Both the position numbers and the translations under genes were made by a program. Source: Mycobacterium sp. D16Q14 (GTDB lineage Bacteria > Actinomycetota > Actinomycetes > Mycobacteriales > Mycobacteriaceae). From it: DNA of 64,000 nucleotides. The DNA lies in contig MAEX01000015.1 in NCBI GenBank assembly GCA_002013415.1, positions 62,001-126,000 of the forward strand, given 5' to 3'. Every line of letters starts with the position of its first letter. Position 1 is the stretch's first letter. A model generated the notes under the pieces. It was given only the letters and a program-made list of their open reading frames with translations, was not told the origin of the DNA and did not search any database. Shown one piece after another: positions 59,128 through 64,000 of this stretch.

Positions 59128-60557
59128 ACGCGATCGATCAGTTCGGTGCGGGCCTCCGCGATGGGGGCGGCGTTGGGTGCGGAATTGGTGGTGAGCGGCC
59201 GGCGGGCGATGTGCGAGATGCGCAGGAGGATGGCCAGCAGCACGTAGTTGGACACCAGTGACGACCCACCGTAGGAGATCCAGGGCGTGGTGAGTCCCGT
59301 CAGCGGGATCAGTTTGGTGACGCCACCGACGACGATGAACAGTTGCAGCGCCAGCGCCGCCGACAGGCCGGAGGCGAGCAGCTTGCCGAAGCTGTCCCGC
59401 ACCGCCAGCGCGGTGCGGAAACCACGGACGATCAGGATGGTGAACACCAGCAGCACTCCGGCCAGGCCGACCAGTCCGAGTTCCTCACCGATGGCGGCGA
59501 TGATGAAATCCGTTGAGGCGGCGGGAACTGTGCCCGGCTGGCCGTTTCCGAGGCCGGTGCCGAAGATGCCTCCGGTGGCGAAGCTGAATAGCGACTGCAT
59601 CATCTGGTACCCGTTGCCGTCCGCGTCGGCGAAGGGGTCGAGCCAGGTTTCGACGCGCACGCGCACATGCGCAAATAGGAAGTACGCCAGAAACGCACCG
59701 ACGACGAAGAGACCGAGCCCGATCAATACCCAGCTGATCCGTGCCGTGGCGATGTACAGCACCGTCAGGAAAGACGTGTAGAGCAGCAGCGAGGTGCCGA
59801 GGTCCTTCTCAAAGACCATGACTCCCACCGAGATTGCCCATACGGCCAGCAGCGGGCCGAGGTCCCGGGCCCGCGGCGACTCCACGCCCCAGTAGCTGCG
59901 GCCGGCGGTGCGGAACAGGTCGCGTTTGGTCATCAGGAAGGCGGCGAAGAACACCAGCAACAGGATCTTGGCGGCCTCGGCGGGCTGAATCGATAAGAAC
60001 GGCAACTCGATCCAGATCTTGGCGCCGTTTCTCTCCGAGGTCGAGGATGGCAGTAGCGCCGGGATGGCCAGCAAGACGATGCCGACGATCCCAAAGGTGT
60101 ACCCGTATCGCGCCAGCATGCGGTGGTCCTTGACGGCCGCAAGCACACCCACAAGTGCCGCGACACCGACCAGAGTCCACAGCACTTGCGCGTTGGCTTC
60201 CAGGGTCTCGGTGCCGTCACCGGCGGCCACCTTCGCCAGGTCCAGGCGATGGATCATCACCAGTCCGAGGCCGTTGAGCAGCGCGACGCAGGGCAATAGC
60301 AGCGGATCGGCGTAGGGGGCGTAGCGGCGAATTCCGAGGTGCGCCAACGTAAAGAGAACGAGATACGCGAGGCCGTATTTCAGGAGGTCTAACGAGAGAC
60401 CGCGCTCGAGGTTGGCCTCGACGAGGATCAGGGCGACGGTGGTGATCGCGGCGGCGAAGCCGAGGAGCCCCAACTCCGCACTGCGTCGTGTGGATTGGGG
60501 CGGTGGCGCGGTGCCTGCCCCACGGGCCACTACAGCGGTTTGGGGCGCCGTCGTCAT
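59124..60557 (-). CDS. rodA: SEDS peptidoglycan glycosyltransferase RodA
   Basis: A 477-aa polytopic protein of the SEDS family (FtsW/RodA), which polymerises lipid II and acts with the adjacent PbpA. About ten to twelve membrane helices are visible. The signature near the C-terminus PLTGLTTPWISYGGSSLVSNYVLLAILLRIS and the catalytic-Asp loop region (ARDLGPLLAVWAISVGVMVFEKDLGTSLL) are intact. ATG 60557 (MTTAPQTAVVARG) overlaps the pstP stop by 4 bp; a longer frame start at 60791 lies wholly inside pstP and is rejected. In M. tuberculosis numbering this is Rv0017c. Confidence 0.95.
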   Translation of the reverse strand: MTTAPQTAVVARGAGTAPPPQSTRRSAELGLLGFAAAITTVALILVEANLERGLSLDLLKYGLAYLVLFTLAHLGIRRYAPYADPLLLPCVALLNGLGLVMIHRLDLAKVAAGDGTETLEANAQVLWTLVGVAALVGVLAAVKDHRMLARYGYTFGIVGIVLLAIPALLPSSTSERNGAKIWIELPFLSIQPAEAAKILLLVFFAAFLMTKRDLFRTAGRSYWGVESPRARDLGPLLAVWAISVGVMVFEKDLGTSLLLYTSFLTVLYIATARISWVLIGLGLFVVGAFLAYFLFAHVRVRVETWLDPFADADGNGYQMMQSLFSFATGGIFGTGLGNGQPGTVPAASTDFIIAAIGEELGLVGLAGVLLVFTILIVRGFRTALAVRDSFGKLLASGLSAALALQLFIVVGGVTKLIPLTGLTTPWISYGGSSLVSNYVLLAILLRISHIARRPLTTNSAPNAAPIAEARTELIDRV

Positions 60558-62068
60558 GACACAGTCCGGCAGGTAACGCCCGGCTCTTGTGGTGGCGCCG
60601 GCAATGGCGCCGGCGCGGGAGTGGATGTTGTGGTCGGGGTGGTGCTCGAGCCGGGGCTCGTCGCGGACGTAGGCGTGGGGGACGGCCGCGTGGTGGTCGT
60701 TGTGGTGGTGGCGGAACCGGATGTGGTGGACGGGGTGCGTCCGGCCGTGGTCGGCGCGGGCGGTGGCGTCCTGGGAGCTAGCGGCGGGCACGGTGGCAGC
60801 GCGTTCTTGGTGAGCTGGCGCAACTGGCCGATGGCCTCGTCGAGGGTGCCGCCGGGCAGGCCGGCTTCGACCTGCTGACGCTCGGACGGCCGCAGGTCGG
60901 AGACCTTGAAGTACTTGCAGGACAAGCCCGATGCGTGTTCGCCGTAGCTCACCAACGACATGTCCCCACGGCTATCGAGGCAACCGACGAGGTCGGGCCG
61001 CTGCAGTCGATAACCGAGGAGTGAGCCCTGGACGCCCTGCATGATGGAGACGTTGCCCTCGTAGGCACTGACGTAATAGTTGTTCAGCACCACGCGACGG
61101 CCGATCGCCAGTCCGGACAGCGCGATCAAGACCACGAGCACCGCCGCGATCAACCAGCGCAGCCTGCGTTTCTTGGGCCTAGTGGGATCGGAATCGGTTG
61201 TGTCGGGATCGGATTCGTCCTCGGCAGGCTCCGGCTCTTTGAGGGCGCGTTGAATCGCGGCGGCGCGCCCGGCCGCCGTGTTCGGCGGAGGGGTGTCGGT
61301 ATCGGCATCGGCGGATATCGCTCCCGCCACGATCGGCCGGGTCTGTCCATAGTCCAGCTCCACCACATCGGCGACGACCACGGTGACGTTGTCGGGTCCC
61401 CCGCTGCGCAGGGCGAGCTCGATGAGCCGGTCGGCCGCGGCGGAGACATCGGGGATTTCCAACGCCTCGGCGATCGTTTCGTGACTGACCGGGTCGGAGA
61501 GCCCGTCCGAACACAGCAGGTATCTGTCCCCGGCCTGCGCCTCACGCATGATGAGCGTCGGTTCGACGGGCGCACCGGTGAGCGCGCGCATGATCAGCGA
61601 GCGCTGCGGATGGTTGTGTGCCTGCTCCGGGGTAATGCGCCCCTCGTCGACAAGAGTCTGGACGAAGGTGTCGTCCTTGGAGATCTGGGCCAGCTCACCG
61701 TCGCGCATCAGATAGGCGCGCGAGTCACCGATGTGCACCATGCCCAACCGTTTTCCGGCGAACAGGAAGGCCGTCAGGGTGGTGCCCATTCCGTCCAGCT
61801 CCGGTTCGGCGCGCACATGATCGGCGATCGCCCCGTTACCCGAGTAGACCGCGTCGGCGAGCGTGTCCAGCAGGTCGCCACCGGGTTCGTCGTCATCGAG
61901 CGGCGCCAATGCGGCGATGACCAGCTGAGAGGCGACCTCGCCGGCGGCATGACCGCCCATACCGTCGGCCAATGCCAAGAGACGGGCTCCGGCATAGACC
62001 GAGTCCTCGTTGTTCGACCGCACAAGTCCGCGGTCGCTACGCGCAGCGTAGCGGAGTACCAGTGTCAC
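60554..62068 (-). CDS. pstP: PP2C-type Ser/Thr phosphatase PstP
   Basis: A 504-aa transmembrane phosphatase that reverses PknA/PknB signalling. The PP2C domain (1-240) has RSDRGLVRSNNEDS, the metal-binding ALADGMGGHAAGE, HIGDSRAYL and GGPDNVTVVVADV. An acidic juxtamembrane linker (about 245-300) leads to one membrane helix at about 303-325 (RWLIAAVLVVLIALSGLAIG), followed by an external domain. The C-terminal about 90 residues are unusually rich in Pro and Thr. It overlaps fhaB and rodA by 4 bp each. Confidence 0.95.
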   Translation of the reverse strand: MTLVLRYAARSDRGLVRSNNEDSVYAGARLLALADGMGGHAAGEVASQLVIAALAPLDDDEPGGDLLDTLADAVYSGNGAIADHVRAEPELDGMGTTLTAFLFAGKRLGMVHIGDSRAYLMRDGELAQISKDDTFVQTLVDEGRITPEQAHNHPQRSLIMRALTGAPVEPTLIMREAQAGDRYLLCSDGLSDPVSHETIAEALEIPDVSAAADRLIELALRSGGPDNVTVVVADVVELDYGQTRPIVAGAISADADTDTPPPNTAAGRAAAIQRALKEPEPAEDESDPDTTDSDPTRPKKRRLRWLIAAVLVVLIALSGLAIGRRVVLNNYYVSAYEGNVSIMQGVQGSLLGYRLQRPDLVGCLDSRGDMSLVSYGEHASGLSCKYFKVSDLRPSERQQVEAGLPGGTLDEAIGQLRQLTKNALPPCPPLAPRTPPPAPTTAGRTPSTTSGSATTTTTTTRPSPTPTSATSPGSSTTPTTTSTPAPAPLPAPPQEPGVTCRTVS

Positions 62069-62529
62069 GAGCGCAGCTCGATCACTGTCTTACCGATACG
62101 TACCGGCGTCCCCTGGGGAACCCGCAGTGCCGTCGTCACCTTCTCCCTATCCAGATATGTGCCGTTGGTCGATCCTAGATCCTCGACGTACCAATCCGAC
62201 CCGCGTGGCGATAGCCGCGCGTGCCGCGTCGACGAGTAATCGTCGGTCAAGACCAAGGTGGAGTCGTCGGCGCGACCAATCAAAATGGGCTGCGTGCCGA
62301 GCGTGATCCGTGTGCCCGCCAGGGCGCCCTCGGTCACCAGGAGGTACTGCATCTGCCGCCGGCCCGCCTTCGCGGGACGAATGGCGCGCAGGTTGAGACC
62401 GCGATTGGCCATCAACTGACCGGTCGGGGCGTAGATATCAGTCCGCAGGATGCGCAGCACTGACCAGATGAACACCCACAGCAGCAACAGGAACCCACCG
62501 CGGGTGAGCTGGAGCACCAGTCCCTGCAT
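62065..62529 (-). CDS. fhaB: FHA-domain protein FhaB/FipA
   Basis: A 154-aa protein with one N-terminal membrane helix (about 8-28: GGFLLLLWVFIWSVLRILRTD) and a C-terminal FHA domain (about 75-150). The phosphothreonine-binding features are ILIGRADDSTLVLTDDYSSTRHARLS, then YVEDLGSTNGTYLD. In mycobacteria it links PknA/PknB signalling to FtsZ and FtsQ. It overlaps pstP by 4 bp. The 150 bp to fhaA contain a perfect 8-bp hairpin but no gene. Confidence 0.94.
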   Translation of the reverse strand: MQGLVLQLTRGGFLLLLWVFIWSVLRILRTDIYAPTGQLMANRGLNLRAIRPAKAGRRQMQYLLVTEGALAGTRITLGTQPILIGRADDSTLVLTDDYSSTRHARLSPRGSDWYVEDLGSTNGTYLDREKVTTALRVPQGTPVRIGKTVIELRS

Positions 62530-62621
62530 CCGGTTGTCGTTCCTCTCGCTGGTCCATCGCGCCTCGGCGAGGGTGTCCGGAGACCGGACATATTCGGCAG
62601 GGCAACGATACTTGGCTGGGT

Positions 62622-62640
62622 TATCGGGCGGGGCCCGATA
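62622..62640. terminator. Perfect hairpin between fhaA and fhaB
   Basis: TATCGGGC 62622-62629 pairs with GCCCGATA 62633-62640 around a 3-nt loop. It lies in the 150-bp gap downstream of fhaA and upstream of fhaB, without a T-run, so it may be a partial terminator or a processing site within the operon. Confidence 0.4.
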
Positions 62641-62679
62641 CGTGCAGCCTGTGTCGAACGCGGTGGTGCCGATGCGGTC

Positions 62680-64000
62680 CTACTGCACCCGAACGATGAT
62701 CTCGGAGTGGCCCAGCCGGATGATGTCGCCGTCGGCCAACTGCCACTCGGTGACCGGGGCGTTGTTGACGGTGGTGCCGTTGGTTGAGTTGAGATCCGAC
62801 AGCAGTGCGGCATGCCCGTCGAAGCGCACCTCGAGGTGACGACGCGAGACGCCGGTGTCCGGCAGCCTGAACTGGGCGTCCTGACCGCGGCCGATCACAT
62901 TGGTGCCCTCACGCAGCTGGTAGGTGCGGCCGCTGCCGTCGTCCAGCTGCAACGTGACGGTGGTGCGCCCAGCTCCGGCGCCACCTCCGGTGGGTGCGCC
63001 GTAGTCGGGGCTGCTCTGGTAGCCGCCGTGTTCGTAGTCGCCGTATTCGGGCTCCCCGTAACCACCCTGGGGTGATCCGTATCCGCCCTGCGGCGGGGCA
63101 CCGTAGCCACCCTGCTGGGGGTACGCGGGGGGACGACCGTACTCCTGGCCCGGAGGGGGGCCCTGCGGTGCGCTGTACCCACCGCCCTGCTCGTACTCGC
63201 CGTAGTTGGGGCGAGGAGGCTCGCCGTATCCGCCCTGCTGTGGCGGGGCGGGGTAGCCACCTTGCTGCGGAGGCGCCGGCGGGCGGCCGTACTCCCCGCC
63301 GCCTTGCGGTGCTTGAGGCGGGGCTCCGTACCCGCCCTGCTCGTAGCCACCGCGGCCACCTTGCTCATATCCGCCCTGCTGCGGCGGGCGCGGCGGGTAG
63401 CCGCCCTGCTCGTAGCCGGCCGGCGGGCGGCCGTAGTCCTGACCGTACTGCTGGCCCTGTCCGTAGCCGCCGCCCTCGTAGCCGCCCGGGCGCGGGGGGT
63501 ATCCCTGGTCGCCCTGTGGGGGCTGCTGACCGCGCGGATCCTGATCGGGACGCCCGTACCGATCGTCCTCTCGGCCGTACTCTTCGCCGGGGCGTCCCTG
63601 CTGGGGACCTGGGTTGTCAGTCATGGATGCTCCTGGTTGTGAATCCGGGGTCGAAGGGGCAGTCGTCACGGCGCCGTGTGTACGGTCCCGCTTGGTATCG
63701 GGATTGACCACACCGCGGGTACGAAACTGGCCGGTGTGCAAGTTCGGTGATTGTTCGAATCGGACAACAACTTCACCATACGTTTGCCACCCCTGATCGC
63801 GAATATATTCGCGCAGGTGTTCGGCGAACGTGTCTGGGTCGAGATCGCGGTCATCGGCCGCTTTCTCGTGATCTCCGGTGCTGAGGAGAACGAAGAACTC
63901 GTTGGGAGCCAGCAGCCGCCCTTGGCCCGCGGACCTGACTCCGTCGGCGGCCTCGCGACGCAGCGAGGCCTGCACTTCCTGAGGGACGATGCTGCCGCCG
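62680..64000 (-). CDS. fhaA: FHA-domain protein FhaA, 5' end outside the window
   Basis: 440 codons are visible and the frame is still open at the right edge, so the N-terminal part is missing. Reading starts in the conserved DUF3662 domain (GSIVPQEVQASLRREAADG … NEFFVLLSTGDHEKAADDRD … TYGEVVVRFEQSPNLHTGQFRTRG). A very long Gly/Tyr/Pro/Gln-rich repeat region follows (about 265 codons; units such as GGYEQGGYGAPP and QQGGY). The C-terminal FHA domain has TNVIGRGQDAQFRLPDTGVSRRHLEV and LNSTNGTTVNN. FhaA binds the phosphorylated pseudokinase tail of MurJ and restrains peptidoglycan synthesis at poles and septa; murJ is at 4.1 kb here. Confidence 0.95.
   Translation of the reverse strand, partial: GGSIVPQEVQASLRREAADGVRSAGQGRLLAPNEFFVLLSTGDHEKAADDRDLDPDTFAEHLREYIRDQGWQTYGEVVVRFEQSPNLHTGQFRTRGVVNPDTKRDRTHGAVTTAPSTPDSQPGASMTDNPGPQQGRPGEEYGREDDRYGRPDQDPRGQQPPQGDQGYPPRPGGYEGGGYGQGQQYGQDYGRPPAGYEQGGYPPRPPQQGGYEQGGRGGYEQGGYGAPPQAPQGGGEYGRPPAPPQQGGYPAPPQQGGYGEPPRPNYGEYEQGGGYSAPQGPPPGQEYGRPPAYPQQGGYGAPPQGGYGSPQGGYGEPEYGDYEHGGYQSSPDYGAPTGGGAGAGRTTVTLQLDDGSGRTYQLREGTNVIGRGQDAQFRLPDTGVSRRHLEVRFDGHAALLSDLNSTNGTTVNNAPVTEWQLADGDIIRLGHSEIIVRVQ

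Noticed and set aside
62980..63620. Dense repeated GGTAGCC/CGTAGCC units resembling a CRISPR or minisatellite
   Set aside because: They are the coding repeats of the Gly/Tyr/Gln-rich linker in fhaA, in frame, with no spacer-repeat structure.

Overview
The window is actinobacterial and clearly mycobacterial. It carries the conserved origin-region order pcnA–mutT4–(Rv3909-like)–murJ–sigM–rsmA–trxB–trxA–cwlM … parB–parA–rsmG–khpB–yidC–yidD–rnpA–rpmH–dnaA–oriC–dnaN–gnd–recF–DUF721–gyrB … gyrA–DUF3566–tRNA-Ile–tRNA-Ala–cwsA–ppiA … crgA–DUF881–trpG–pknB–pknA–pbpA–rodA–pstP–fhaB–fhaA. A gnd gene between dnaN and recF, and a 13-kb block separating gyrB from gyrA, point to the fast-growing abscessus–chelonae group (Mycobacteroides). 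I cannot name the species. pcnA (left edge) and fhaA (right edge) are cut by the window.

Positions 1-15.5 kb hold tRNA processing, a Nudix hydrolase, the lipid II flippase MurJ with its pseudokinase tail, the SigM/anti-SigM pair, the thioredoxin system and the pseudo-amidase CwlM. These are followed by a lineage-specific patch: a P450 with apparent compensating indels, its 3Fe-4S ferredoxin and an MBL-fold hydrolase. Positions 15.7-29.9 kb are the replication and segregation core, with two parS sites, DnaA boxes on both sides of dnaA, oriC between dnaA and dnaN, and the clamp, RecF and gyrase B.

Positions 29.9-39.7 kb are the most interesting part: an accessory island of WXG/Esp-like exported proteins and five predicted lipoproteins. 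It includes two proteins that share an exactly duplicated N-terminal module but carry different C-terminal domains, a GH19 (chitinase/lysozyme-like) domain and a papain/C39-like domain. That is the architecture of polymorphic toxins. A DUF3298 (RsiV-like, lysozyme-binding fold) lipoprotein lies 16 bp downstream of the GH19 gene and is a candidate immunity protein. Four transcription units of the island each start with the same ECF-sigma promoter, GGAACC-N16-CGTC, which matches the known mycobacterial SigM-type consensus; SigM itself is encoded at 7.8 kb. The inferred system is an ECF-controlled, probably type VII-exported effector/immunity island placed between the two gyrase genes.

Positions 39.7-43 kb hold a broken isoprenylcysteine-methyltransferase-like gene, an arylamine N-acetyltransferase, a YdeI-type protein and a methyltransferase. 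Positions 43-64 kb run from gyrA through two tRNAs flanking a tiny ORF, three paralogous LCM-type methyltransferases, and the cell-wall/division Ser/Thr kinase operon. Several cell-wall parts of one regulatory circuit (PknB, PstP, FhaA, MurJ, CwlM, CwsA, CrgA, RodA, PbpA) are all encoded in this one stretch around the origin.
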